A DNA stretch of 64,000 bases. Origin: Pedobacter sp. SYSU D00535. GTDB taxonomy: Bacteria; Bacteroidota; Bacteroidia; Sphingobacteriales; Sphingobacteriaceae. Below are positions 1-8,804 of the stretch, one piece after another. The DNA lies in contig NZ_JAFEWD010000005.1 of NCBI RefSeq assembly GCF_017355855.1, positions 1-64,000 of the forward strand. The letters are read 5' to 3'. The position numbers were made by a program, and so were the translations under genes. The notes under the pieces are model-generated. The model was not told the DNA's origin. It searched no databases and worked only from the letters and a program-made list of their open reading frames with translations. Each line of letters begins with the position of its first letter. Position 1 is the stretch's first letter.

Positions 1-71
1 AACAGAGAAGTTAAGCCCGCCAGAGCCAATGGTACTGCAGTAACATGTGGGAGAGTAGGTCGGTGCCAACC
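1..71 (+). rRNA. rrf: 5S ribosomal RNA, 3' part (cut by window edge)
   Basis: The sequence runs through the conserved 3' half of bacterial 5S rRNA, including the 'ggtactgcag' and 'gtgggagagtaggtcg' segments. It ends just before a T-rich hairpin. The 5' part lies outside the window, so this is the end of an rRNA operon transcribed rightward. The exact 3' end is placed by eye. Confidence 0.9.
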
Positions 72-85
72 TTTATTCAGCAACA

Positions 86-115
86 AAAGCCCGGTAGTGA
101 TAACTATCGGGCTTT
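86..115 (+). terminator. rRNA operon terminator
   Basis: Two 13-nt arms (86-98 and 103-115) pair with a single G-T wobble around a 4-nt GATA loop. The hairpin sits directly after the 5S rRNA and is followed by a T-containing stretch, as expected for an intrinsic terminator. Confidence 0.8.
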
Positions 116-431
116 GCTGTTTTATGGCCTATTTTACAATTGAGTGCCTATCGCCTGAATTAAGTAGAGCCAACACACCTAGCAACCCTACTGGCGGAAG
201 CTGAAGGAGCAGAAAGCAATGCCTGCGGAAAGGGAGATGGTTGACGTTTTCTAATTATTTCAAACATTCCTGCCATAATTGCATTTACTTCTCTTGCTGT
301 CCAGCGCAGGATGACAGGATATCGCTGATTGTCAAGCTACTCTCAGCTTCGTTAGTATATTTAGTTCTACTGAAAATTTAATAATTTGCTGGCATGTTAT
401 TCGTTAGAACTAAGCACTTAGATAATCGACT
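116..431. other. Intergenic gap without a recognisable gene
   Basis: About 315 bp between the rRNA terminator and the subtilase gene. I see no open frame of useful length, no tRNA and no convincing hairpin. It presumably carries the subtilase promoter, but no clean TTTG/TAnnTTTG pair is visible. Confidence 0.5.
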
Positions 432-2168
432 ATGAATTTTTTTAAAAAGATATTAATGATTGCTGCATTTGCCCCCTTGGCGGCGAGCGCGCAAAAAAAG
501 GAAGACCTGAAGCCTAATTGGTTTAATCTCGATTTGCAGAAAGACGGTGTTTTTGGAATAAGCACCGAAAGAGCCTACGAATTAGTTAAAGGAAAGAAAG
601 CCGTTCCAGTGACAGTAGCCGTATTAGATGGAGGTGTTGACGAGGAACATGAGGATTTGAAGACTGTCATGTGGAAAAACCAGCGGGAGATCGCTGGTAA
701 TAATATCGATGACGACAAGAACGGCTACGTGGACGACGTCTATGGCTGGAACTTTCTTGGGTCCGCCAAAGGAAGTGTGCGGTTTGATAACCTGGAAATT
801 GTACGTCTGATCAGAATATATCAGGACAAGTATGCCTCCGTTCTTAATTCAACACCATTGAGCACAGCCGAAAGAAGAGAGTTCTCTTTGTACAAGAAGC
901 TGGTTACGGAACATCAGTCGAAGCTGCAAAATGCGAGGTTCGGTTATGAGAACTATTCAATACTGAAAAAAAACCTGGATTCAATAGAAAGACGAATAGG
1001 CAAGGAAAAGTTATCGTTGAACGACCTCGATAAATACCGCGCTAAGAACGATATCGAATCGAAAGTTATAAAAGTGGTGCGTTCAGAGCTTAAGAAGAAT
1101 CCGGATTATTCGGAGTTCACGAAGGAGTTGAATGAGACGCTGGAATATTATCATAACCAGTTGAATTACCACCTGAATCTGGAGTTTGATCCAAGAGATT
1201 CTATCGGCGACAATTATGCAGATGTGAATGAAAGGATCTATGGAAACAGTGACGTAACAGGGCCGGATGCTGACCATGGAACCCACGTAGCTGGGATTAT
1301 TGCTGCAGACAGGACGAATAAACTGGGCATAAACGGAGTAGCAGATCAGGCAAGAATCATGTCTGTGAGAGTAGTTCCCGACGGTGATGAACGTGATAAA
1401 GACGTTGCTAATGCCATCCGATATGCTGTTGACAATGGAGCGAAGGTAATTAACATGAGCTTTGGTAAAAGCTATTCGTGGAACAAAGCTACAGTGGACA
1501 GTGCTGTGGCTTATGCAGCGCGCAAAGACGTGTTGCTTGTACATGCAGCGGGAAACGATAGTAAGAATACCGATTACGAAAATAATTTTCCTAACAGGAT
1601 TTACGGAGACACCACTAATGCGAACTATTGGAACCTAAGCAATAGAATTGAAGTGGAACAAGCGTTGCAGACGAGACCTATGCCAGGTGTGATGGGTGGA
1701 ATTGGCAGACCAAATGTACCGACAGGTCCTCGTGTTGACTCCGCTAAATTTTCGAGACCTCAGGCCCCTAATTGGCTTGAAGTAGGTGCTTCAAGTTGGA
1801 AGGATGATGAAACGCTTGTCGCTAATTTCTCTAATTTCGGAAAAAGAACTGTGGACGTATTTGCACCCGGAGTAAGGATTAATTCTACTATGCCCGGCTC
1901 CAAGTACGAAGAGCAACAGGGCACAAGTATGGCTGCGCCGGTTGTAAGCGGACTAGCTGCCCTTATTCGTTCTTATTACCCTTCACTATCTGCCGTTCAA
2001 GTCAAAGACATCATTATGAGGTCTGTGGCGAAGGTAGATCAGAAGGTGAAGATTGCTGAGAGAGGGGAGTCTAAAAAAGTAAACCTATCGGACATTAGTA
2101 TTTCCGGAGGCGTTGTGAATGCCTATAATGCCCTTAAGTTAGCTGAAGAAGTCAGTAAGGGAAAGTAA
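432..2168 (+). CDS. Secreted S8 (subtilisin-family) serine peptidase
   Basis: A 578-residue exported protease. Residues 1-20 form a signal peptide (lysines, a hydrophobic core and an AASA-type cleavage site). The subtilase triad is visible: Asp66 in AVLDGG, His282 in DHGTHVAG and Ser499 in GTSMAAP, with the oxyanion-hole Asn375 in AAGND. The Asp-to-His spacing is about 216 residues, against a few dozen in subtilisin. The insert is rich in charged, helix-forming residues (about 110-260), so the domain carries a large lineage-specific insertion. There is no C-terminal sorting domain or barrel. The gene stands alone: an rRNA terminator lies upstream and a bidirectional terminator immediately downstream. 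The substrate cannot be read from sequence. Family assignment is secure. Confidence 0.93.
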   Translation: MNFFKKILMIAAFAPLAASAQKKEDLKPNWFNLDLQKDGVFGISTERAYELVKGKKAVPVTVAVLDGGVDEEHEDLKTVMWKNQREIAGNNIDDDKNGYVDDVYGWNFLGSAKGSVRFDNLEIVRLIRIYQDKYASVLNSTPLSTAERREFSLYKKLVTEHQSKLQNARFGYENYSILKKNLDSIERRIGKEKLSLNDLDKYRAKNDIESKVIKVVRSELKKNPDYSEFTKELNETLEYYHNQLNYHLNLEFDPRDSIGDNYADVNERIYGNSDVTGPDADHGTHVAGIIAADRTNKLGINGVADQARIMSVRVVPDGDERDKDVANAIRYAVDNGAKVINMSFGKSYSWNKATVDSAVAYAARKDVLLVHAAGNDSKNTDYENNFPNRIYGDTTNANYWNLSNRIEVEQALQTRPMPGVMGGIGRPNVPTGPRVDSAKFSRPQAPNWLEVGASSWKDDETLVANFSNFGKRTVDVFAPGVRINSTMPGSKYEEQQGTSMAAPVVSGLAALIRSYYPSLSAVQVKDIIMRSVAKVDQKVKIAERGESKKVNLSDISISGGVVNAYNALKLAEEVSKGK

Positions 2169-2183
2169 AAGAATATTCTAAAT

Positions 2184-2213
2184 AAAAAAGGGGCGTTTGA
2201 GACGCCCCTTTTT
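2184..2213 (+). terminator. Bidirectional terminator between convergent genes
   Basis: A GGGGCGT / ACGCCCC stem with a 5-nt loop, flanked by A and T runs on opposite sides. It can end transcription from the subtilase gene (+) and from the phosphatase-barrel gene (-), whose stop is at 2227. Confidence 0.85.
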
Positions 2214-2226
2214 TGTTCCTGCATTG

Positions 2227-5200
2227 CTAGAAGGCAAAACCTGTATTGATAGAGAAATAGTTACCTTCTTTAGATATTCCGTATCCTACAGAAAATAGAA
2301 ATTTATTATAAAGGTTCAGCCAAACCCCGGGCCCGTATCCGGTATGCCATATGTTATTTTCGGCTGCACTTGAATATACCCTTCCTGCGTCAAAGAACCC
2401 GAACAAGCCCAGGTTTCCAGTGAAGATATAGTTTCGGAAGTTCGAGACTTTAAACCGGAGCTCCGAGTTATTATACACGTAACTCCTGCCCGCAAACCTA
2501 TTGTTTCTGTAACCCCGTAAGTTGGTATTGGATCCGAGGAAATTAGCCTGGAAGAATTTATAGTCGCCTATGTTCGTAGCTCCTCCAAGGCGTAATGCAG
2601 CCGTAACCGGGAAGTTGAAATTTGGAGTTATATAAAAAGATACATCTGACTGCAGGCGTAAGAAGTTGTCTCCCAAACCGCCCATCTCGCTGTAGTAATT
2701 TGCCTGGTTAAACCAGCGTACTCCCGTTGTTGGAAAAAGAGGACTGTTCACATAGTCAATATTTGCATACGATTTGAGTACAGCGAAGCGCGAGGGGTTA
2801 TCAATGTCCGGTTTATCAGGAAATTCAGGACTGGTGAGGAATCTATTGGGCTTTTTCTCTACCCAATAGTGTTCATAGCCCGGACCAATACCGATACTAA
2901 AAGCCTCCGTAAACCGGCGCTGATAAAAAGCATTTATACTCAAATTTTTACTCTTTACCCTGTAGTAGTTGATATCGTCGCCGATATTAGGTGTGGAATT
3001 CCCCTCACCATAATAGTTGAATGTATAAAGGGGACCGTTGTAGGCGACGTCGAATCTAAAATCGTGATTCCGTTTGAATAACGAGTAGTAATTCGAGCGG
3101 TACCGTACAGAGTAAGCTTCTGTTTTAGGAGCATAAATGCCAGATATCGTTTGATCGAAGCTATAGGGTTTTTTTCTGAAACCGTAATGTCTGTATTTAT
3201 ACCCTGCTCCAAAAAATACACCGTCGTCAGGATTGTAATCGAGGGCAGGAAAAACATTCGATTTATCGTAATTAAAATGATTAACATTGAACTCGTGAAC
3301 ACTTTCGTGGGCAGACAGCCTTAACCTGGTATTGTGTCCTTTATTAATAGTGTTACCTGTATCGCTGTCAAAGTATTTTATAGGTTTGCCTGATGCTGCT
3401 TCAGACCTATCAGCAATGAAATCGGGTCCTTCTCCTCCAATCACCCTTACCTTAATAGGAGAAGCGTCTCCCTCAATAAGGATGCTATCCTGCCCCTCCA
3501 GGGCGAAGAGGTTCACCTCATCTGTCTCCTTGTTCGAAAACGTACGCTGATAAAGTACTTTTTTGATGTCGTTATCATTGCTAATCTTCCGTATCGTTAC
3601 TGTTACCGAGTCAGCAGTAGTGTTTACGCTGATGAACTCCTTTTTTTCTGAAGAGGCAACGGTCACTTCCTTGCTTAATACCTGATAGTACTCGGTGGCG
3701 ACGTCAACAATTTGATTTCTTCTCGATTTTAGTTTGTCGATAATCTCTTGTCCTGACTTGGCAAATACCTCTTCCGGCATCTGACGAACTGCTTCTTCAA
3801 TTACAGCGTCGGTTAACTTGTTCTGTACTTCGGTAGCTAGCTGGACCCACTGGTCTCTGGTTAATTTATTGAGGAGGTTACGGTCCAGATTCCGGGCAGC
3901 AAGAGAGAGCTTTGCAGGGTCTTTAATTTCAGTTCCGAAATGCTGAATATCGGGCACTATCTTAGATACGAGGCTGGGTACAATTCCATCATATTTTGTA
4001 AACGCCTGGTCCCGATCGCGGGGTATAGGTCTGTAAATGGAGCCTTTTTCTTTCTTAAATTCAGCCCAGCGCCATTGATCCTCATGACGATCCCAGTCGC
4101 CGATAATCATATCAAAAAGGCGGGCCTTCAGGAACATTTGCTGATCCACTTCATTATCATTGTCTTCAAGCAGTTCTTCGTAAAGCTTACGCGTGCTCAC
4201 TGCGTTCTTCGCATTTCCAAAGGATTTGAAGTCTGATACATCTTCATCCGGCCGGGCCTCAATGGTTCCCAGCTGTCCGCCCACTTGCTGCAGGTACGGA
4301 CCTAACAGACGCGAATAAGGCATGTACACCAGTTTCGGGGTTACGTAAAAGATGCCTATTGCTTTTGCCATCTGGGGGATGATGAGACCACCGTAGGGAT
4401 GAGCGGAGGAAATCTGATCCTGAAAAAGGTCGTCGGCAAAAGTTCTAAGAAAACCCTCAGGAAGGAGAGCACTTGGGTCTTTCGAAATCGTGCGGAATTG
4501 GTAAACATTCCCATCTTTTCCTTCGAGTTGAAGCGAGGTCGTTTGTTTGCCTCCCCCCATTTTAAGTGGCGTAAGCCCTCCCGCAAAGGTGGTCAAATCC
4601 AGGTAAGGCACTTTAACCGGGGTAGCCCAGGTTTCGCGATAGTGTTCACCGTATAAACGTTTCTTATATTCGCTTGCTTTGTACTGCGGGCCGGCGGCAA
4701 TTACTTTAACGCTATCTGAATAGTTGATCCTTTGTTCTGCAAGCGATTCCACCCTCTTTTTCGGTGGGATAGCATACATGGGAGTACGATATACCAGTTT
4801 TCCCGTAGAGCCATCCTCTACAGGAATCCAATACTCCACCCAGGCCTGGCCGTTATCATAGTAATTTATCCGGGCGAAGCCCTTCTCTCCATACGCAAAC
4901 ATCGCCTCATTGCCTTTGGCCACCGGATTTTCTTTAGCGCCAGCTCCGCTAAGCACGTGATTGATGTTATCAAACTTATTAAATTGTAGTGCATGTTCAT
5001 GGCCAGCTGCTATCACTACGTTCGGTTCGTCTGCCAGTATCGCCAGTAAGCCACGTTTTAGCTGCTGGTAATCCTTATTGGAAAGATCTTGCCTCGAAAT
5101 ACCGTACTGCCGCATGAAGGGATAGATCGATCCAATTACCGGAAGAGGAATATATAAATTGGGGCGGACCAGGGTTAAGGGAAAAAAGTAATCTTTAAGG

Positions 5201-5982
5201 GTAAAATATCCGTTATGCTTTCCGTTACTGAACAAGGGGTGATGCTGGGCAATCACAATATTTTTACCGCGGTTTCTAACCAGAATATCTTCTACCTGTT
5301 CCAGGATTTCAACCCGGTTCGCAGCGGTGCAACCATTATCGGGAGCTATCGGTTTTCTATGTTTATGCAGCCACCACTCCGTGTCTAAAATGACCAACAC
5401 GAGGTCGTTATTCATCTGCACTTCGACGGGGCCGGGACAACCATTACTTGGCATAAACACATCGTTCGAGTCAAGATACGCTTCCACAAATGCCTCTTGC
5501 CTTTGAACAGCAGCTAATCCCCCGGGCCGGCTTTCGTTCCAGTCATGATTGCCGGGAATGAATATCTTTCGGCCCCTGAACTCCTTTACTACATCCATCT
5601 GTGCAATAATGCGGCGCTCCTTTTCTTTTCGATCCGGGGCATCGGGCTCAGGCAAACCAGTTTCATAGATGTTATCACCCACAAAAAGTACTACGTCTTC
5701 CGGTCTTGAGATATTTCGGGACGTGTCGCCTTTAACAATCCTGGTACTGTCGAACAATTGTTTTTGGAGAAGCTTTAGTGTTGGCTCCTGCACGTCATCA
5801 TCGGGCCGTCCAGCATCTCCAATAACAAATACCGTATATTTTAACTTAGTGCTATCTGGTGGTGTAGCTTCTTGCCAGTTGACCTGGCTTTTATCGTAAA
5901 ACGGTTTCCTGCTGATGCAGCCGGTTATAATTACCAGTGAAAAAATTATATAGAAAGAACTTTTAGGAAAGTTAATCTTCAT
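2227..5982 (-). CDS. Outer-membrane lipoprotein: metallophosphatase + kinase-like module + BamA-type barrel
   Basis: A 1251-residue protein. The start at 5982 gives a lipoprotein signal peptide with lipobox Cys22 (ITGC). A longer frame exists upstream but would bury the signal inside the protein. Residues about 50-335 form a calcineurin-like metallophosphatase, with GD at 55-56, GDN at 102-104, GNHD at 144-147, HH at 247-248 and GHEH at 327-330. A middle region carries GDWDRHEDQW (628-637) and RDRD (655-658), resembling the catalytic and metal-binding loops of atypical kinases. The last roughly 350 residues form a 16-strand-like Omp85/BamA surface-antigen barrel ending in Phe. The start overlaps the upstream gene by 11 nt, so the two are translationally linked. 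The protein probably hydrolyses phosphoesters at the cell surface or in the periplasm. The phosphatase and barrel calls are firm; the kinase-like reading is inference. Confidence 0.88.
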   Translation of the reverse strand: MKINFPKSSFYIIFSLVIITGCISRKPFYDKSQVNWQEATPPDSTKLKYTVFVIGDAGRPDDDVQEPTLKLLQKQLFDSTRIVKGDTSRNISRPEDVVLFVGDNIYETGLPEPDAPDRKEKERRIIAQMDVVKEFRGRKIFIPGNHDWNESRPGGLAAVQRQEAFVEAYLDSNDVFMPSNGCPGPVEVQMNNDLVLVILDTEWWLHKHRKPIAPDNGCTAANRVEILEQVEDILVRNRGKNIVIAQHHPLFSNGKHNGYFTLKDYFFPLTLVRPNLYIPLPVIGSIYPFMRQYGISRQDLSNKDYQQLKRGLLAILADEPNVVIAAGHEHALQFNKFDNINHVLSGAGAKENPVAKGNEAMFAYGEKGFARINYYDNGQAWVEYWIPVEDGSTGKLVYRTPMYAIPPKKRVESLAEQRINYSDSVKVIAAGPQYKASEYKKRLYGEHYRETWATPVKVPYLDLTTFAGGLTPLKMGGGKQTTSLQLEGKDGNVYQFRTISKDPSALLPEGFLRTFADDLFQDQISSAHPYGGLIIPQMAKAIGIFYVTPKLVYMPYSRLLGPYLQQVGGQLGTIEARPDEDVSDFKSFGNAKNAVSTRKLYEELLEDNDNEVDQQMFLKARLFDMIIGDWDRHEDQWRWAEFKKEKGSIYRPIPRDRDQAFTKYDGIVPSLVSKIVPDIQHFGTEIKDPAKLSLAARNLDRNLLNKLTRDQWVQLATEVQNKLTDAVIEEAVRQMPEEVFAKSGQEIIDKLKSRRNQIVDVATEYYQVLSKEVTVASSEKKEFISVNTTADSVTVTIRKISNDNDIKKVLYQRTFSNKETDEVNLFALEGQDSILIEGDASPIKVRVIGGEGPDFIADRSEAASGKPIKYFDSDTGNTINKGHNTRLRLSAHESVHEFNVNHFNYDKSNVFPALDYNPDDGVFFGAGYKYRHYGFRKKPYSFDQTISGIYAPKTEAYSVRYRSNYYSLFKRNHDFRFDVAYNGPLYTFNYYGEGNSTPNIGDDINYYRVKSKNLSINAFYQRRFTEAFSIGIGPGYEHYWVEKKPNRFLTSPEFPDKPDIDNPSRFAVLKSYANIDYVNSPLFPTTGVRWFNQANYYSEMGGLGDNFLRLQSDVSFYITPNFNFPVTAALRLGGATNIGDYKFFQANFLGSNTNLRGYRNNRFAGRSYVYNNSELRFKVSNFRNYIFTGNLGLFGFFDAGRVYSSAAENNIWHTGYGPGVWLNLYNKFLFSVGYGISKEGNYFSINTGFAF

Positions 5983-6874
5983 ATTGTACTTCAATAATAT
6001 TTGCTTGTTTGTTTTTGCCTTCATTAGATATAAACAGTCGGCCGTCACTGGTAAAAGCGAGGCCTTCAGGCTGAATAAATTCTTTACCATCCAGTTCAAG
6101 CACTTTGATGATTTTTCCAGATTTATCCAGCACTGCGATGATATTGTTAAGTGAAGAAAGCACGTAAAGGTTTCCAGTTTTAGGGTTAAAATTTAGTGCC
6201 GAGGTTCTAAAAATCTCATTTAAATTCTGATTGCCAATTGCCTTTAGGATTTTCTTCGAGTACTCTTCAATTTGATCACCTTTAAAGTAGCCTTCTACTT
6301 CTGTCAGACTGATGGTATACGCCTCTTTTTCGATTAATTTCTTCGTCGCCAAATCAAAGGCATAGATGTGCTTGTGATCTTTATGCATATCGAGGCCGAT
6401 GTCTTTCACCCCTAGCAAAAGCCGGTTGTTCGCTTTGTCGTAAGCTAGTCCCTCAATATTGTTTACTTCCTGGAGTGCGGTCTTATGCACCACCGGTTGC
6501 GACGGTCCAGCCTCGAAGTTCTTCAGTTCATAGATGGTACCCGAGCTGTTGACTATAAAAAGATCTTTACCAACCACGGCTAAATCTTCGTAGTCTTTGC
6601 CTTTCCAAAATTCATACTTCCGCGTGACCTTCTCCTCCTTCAAATCATAGAAGTAAAGAATGCCTTCTTCGTCTTGTATTGCTACCAAAAGGTTATCATT
6701 TACAAAAGAAATCCCTGAAATTTCATTGAGTTCGGCGGGCACCTGATACAGCTTTCCACCTATTGGCTCGAGTGTTTTCTTATCGGATTTCTCGGCCGTA
6801 CCTGACATCTTTTCGTTCTTGCCGCTGCATGAAATAAAAAAAAGTACTAACAAAAGCGAACTAATTCTGTTCAT
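5972..6874 (-). CDS. SdiA-regulated-type lipoprotein (beta-propeller)
   Basis: A 300-residue lipoprotein with a signal peptide ending at lipobox Cys16 (FISC). The body consists of repeated blade-like segments of the SdiA-regulated / NHL-like propeller type, with LNEISGISF near the start, NNIEGLAYD in the middle and FIQPEGLAFTSDGRLFISNEG-like spacing near the C terminus. The family resembles phytase-like and esterase-like propellers, but its substrate is unknown. The gene is first in a two-gene unit: its stop lies inside the start of the phosphatase-barrel gene, suggesting joint work on an extracytoplasmic phosphorylated compound. That link is an inference from the overlap only. Confidence 0.8.
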   Translation of the reverse strand: MNRISSLLLVLFFISCSGKNEKMSGTAEKSDKKTLEPIGGKLYQVPAELNEISGISFVNDNLLVAIQDEEGILYFYDLKEEKVTRKYEFWKGKDYEDLAVVGKDLFIVNSSGTIYELKNFEAGPSQPVVHKTALQEVNNIEGLAYDKANNRLLLGVKDIGLDMHKDHKHIYAFDLATKKLIEKEAYTISLTEVEGYFKGDQIEEYSKKILKAIGNQNLNEIFRTSALNFNPKTGNLYVLSSLNNIIAVLDKSGKIIKVLELDGKEFIQPEGLAFTSDGRLFISNEGKNKQANIIEVQYED

Positions 6875-6978
6875 AGGGGTGTTATGAGATTTAATGTTGT
6901 AACAGTTAAAGTTTTATTATAACTCAAATCATAGATTATAGTTTTATAATCCCTTTCAAGCACAGTAGTTCGAATCAT

Positions 6979-8187
6979 ATGAAGAATAATAACCCGATAG
7001 TAAAATCTGCCGAAGAGTATATTTTTAACCTATTGAGGGACAAGTTGCAGCCGGACTACGTTTATCACAACTACAAGCATACGCAGCAGACAGTTAAGGC
7101 ATGCCGGGAACTGGCAGAAAGTTACAACCTGTCAAGCAGGGATTATGAGATTCTGATGCTCGCTGCACTTTTCCACGACTCAGGCTATACCGAGACTTAT
7201 AAGGGGCATGAGGAGGTAAGTGTGAGAATCCTGAAGGATTTCCTCAAGGATGACTATCCGGCGGAGGACTTAAATAAAATTGAGGCTTTGATCCTGTCGA
7301 CGAAAGCCAGTTCAACCCCTGAAGGGATGCTGCAGGAGATTTTACACGATGCCGACTATATCAACATCGGCAAGAAAAAGTTCCTGGAAAGAGCGGAATT
7401 GCTACGAATTGAATGGGAAAGAGTTCTTGACAAAAAATATAGCGACTTGGAGTGGGCTGAAGTGCAGCTTAACTTTTTAATATCTACATCATTTGCTACC
7501 CAGGAGGCGATTCTGAAGTATGGCGATCAGCGGGAAGCGAATATCCGGGCACAGCGTGAAAAAGTGGAGATGTTAAGGTTAGAAAATGAAAAGCTTCAAG
7601 CCAAACTGGAAAAATCGAATCCGGCCAATGGTGCCAAAAAAGAAGGACGGGGGATTGAAACGTTGTACCGGTCGTTGTACGAATATCACATCAACCTGAG
7701 TTCCATTGCCGACAATAAGGCCAATATTATGATCAGTATTAATACGATCATAATATCTCTGGTAATTACTCTCTTTGGATCGGGTTATACCTTCTCTGGA
7801 CAAAATGAGTTCGGAAGCCTGCGTTTTGTAATACCCATGGCAGTTTTACTCGTGACCAGCTTGCTCGCTGTTGTATTTGCCGTACTTTCTTCCAGACCCA
7901 ATGTAACCACAAAGGAACGGTACGAACTTTCCAAAAAAGATAGCAGTATCCTATTCTTTGGGAACTTCGCCCAGCTTCAGCTAAGGGAATTTGTGGAAAG
8001 GATACGTGAACTAAAGTATGAGAAAGAGGAATTGTACGACAGTATGTCCATTGACATTTACTATCTGGGTTCCGTACTGGTCAAGAAATACCGTCTCTTA
8101 AGCTGGTCTTATAATATCTTTATGGGAGGATTAGTACTATGCGCTGTTGGATTCGTAGTAATCATGTTGTTCTCTTACGATAACTAA
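6979..8187 (+). CDS. HD-domain protein fused to a Pycsar effector-type membrane domain (PycTM/DUF5706)
   Basis: A 402-residue inner-membrane protein. Residues about 10-190 are an HD phosphohydrolase domain with His34, His66-Asp67 (LFHDSGY) and the HDAD motif at 123-126, as expected for metal-dependent nucleotide hydrolysis. A charged helical linker (about 190-220) leads into the PycTM/DUF5706 region, with the diagnostic SSIADNKANIMISIN stretch. Membrane segments lie near 249-268, 284-306 and 379-399. In Pycsar anti-phage defence, PycTM domains are triggered by cyclic pyrimidine nucleotides and damage the membrane. HD-fused versions are widespread in Bacteroidota and their role is not established. 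The gene is divergent from the SdiA-type lipoprotein and ends 5 bp from the convergent DUF2652 gene. Domain calls are strong; the signalling role is inferred. Confidence 0.88.
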   Translation: MKNNNPIVKSAEEYIFNLLRDKLQPDYVYHNYKHTQQTVKACRELAESYNLSSRDYEILMLAALFHDSGYTETYKGHEEVSVRILKDFLKDDYPAEDLNKIEALILSTKASSTPEGMLQEILHDADYINIGKKKFLERAELLRIEWERVLDKKYSDLEWAEVQLNFLISTSFATQEAILKYGDQREANIRAQREKVEMLRLENEKLQAKLEKSNPANGAKKEGRGIETLYRSLYEYHINLSSIADNKANIMISINTIIISLVITLFGSGYTFSGQNEFGSLRFVIPMAVLLVTSLLAVVFAVLSSRPNVTTKERYELSKKDSSILFFGNFAQLQLREFVERIRELKYEKEELYDSMSIDIYYLGSVLVKKYRLLSWSYNIFMGGLVLCAVGFVVIMLFSYDN

Positions 8188-8192
8188 AGCTT

Positions 8193-8804
8193 TTAAACCT
8201 TTTCCTCTTCGATGGGTATGTACCAGTAATCGATAATTCCGATATGGTCATACTCGTCGCAGCCTTTCTTCAACTCATCCCAGTGGAACCATGAGCTCAC
8301 ATCGCTCTTTTTAATCTTATCCAAATACGCTTGCGTAAGCAAGACATATTCTGTAGCCTCTACACTGTTTTTTAATAATTTATGGGTGATGATTACGTCT
8401 TCTCCAATAAGCTTGGTTCGTCCCTTAATATTTGCCGTGCTGATATGACCGAAATGGATGACAATTTTTAATCCCATCTGTCCACCCGACAGGTGCTTAT
8501 GATAATTTTCGGGATCGTCTTTCTCGATCGTTCTTACAAAGTCATAAAATGTTTTGAATAGAAGTTTACATTGTTTTGCGACCTGATTCACTGAGGGAAG
8601 GCGACCTGTTTTATAGAAAAAGATTGCATCTCCCTCAATTTCACCCACATTCATCTTCAGTATGTTGGCATTTATAAGTCGGCGCAGGAGGCTTGGGATA
8701 AAGTCTTTACTGAAGTTAATGTCGGCAGTCGCAATAAATTTTGTAAACCCGGTTATGTCAGGAACGCAAAAAAAAGTTGGTTTTACATCATCGTTTTTTT
8801 CCAT
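8193..8804 (-). CDS. DUF2652 protein with class III nucleotidyl cyclase-like fold
   Basis: A 203-residue cytosolic protein. PDITGFTKF (Asp16) and GEIEGDAIFF (Asp59) line up with the two metal-binding aspartates of class III adenylate/guanylate cyclases, and LKIVIHFGH (112-120) resembles the conserved strand before the cyclase dimer motif. Where cyclases carry the transition-state Asn and Arg (VNxAARL), this protein reads VIITHKLL (137-144). It therefore looks like a degenerate or altered-specificity cyclase, or a nucleotide sensor. It converges tail to tail with the HD-PycTM gene. Family membership is confident; enzymatic activity is unproven. Confidence 0.82.
   Translation of the reverse strand: MEKNDDVKPTFFCVPDITGFTKFIATADINFSKDFIPSLLRRLINANILKMNVGEIEGDAIFFYKTGRLPSVNQVAKQCKLLFKTFYDFVRTIEKDDPENYHKHLSGGQMGLKIVIHFGHISTANIKGRTKLIGEDVIITHKLLKNSVEATEYVLLTQAYLDKIKKSDVSSWFHWDELKKGCDEYDHIGIIDYWYIPIEEEKV

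Noticed and set aside
5983-6099. N-terminal extension of the phosphatase-barrel protein
   Set aside because: The extension would place the lipoprotein signal peptide 39 residues inside the protein and overlap far into the preceding gene; the internal ATG at 5982 gives a perfect lipobox.
6979-8804. A complete Pycsar anti-phage system
   Set aside because: The PycTM domain is genuine, but the neighbour is a DUF2652 protein lacking cyclase Asn/Arg and not a recognised PycC uridylate or cytidylate cyclase. The genes are convergent and no other defence genes or mobile-element marks are present. It is kept only as a hypothesis.
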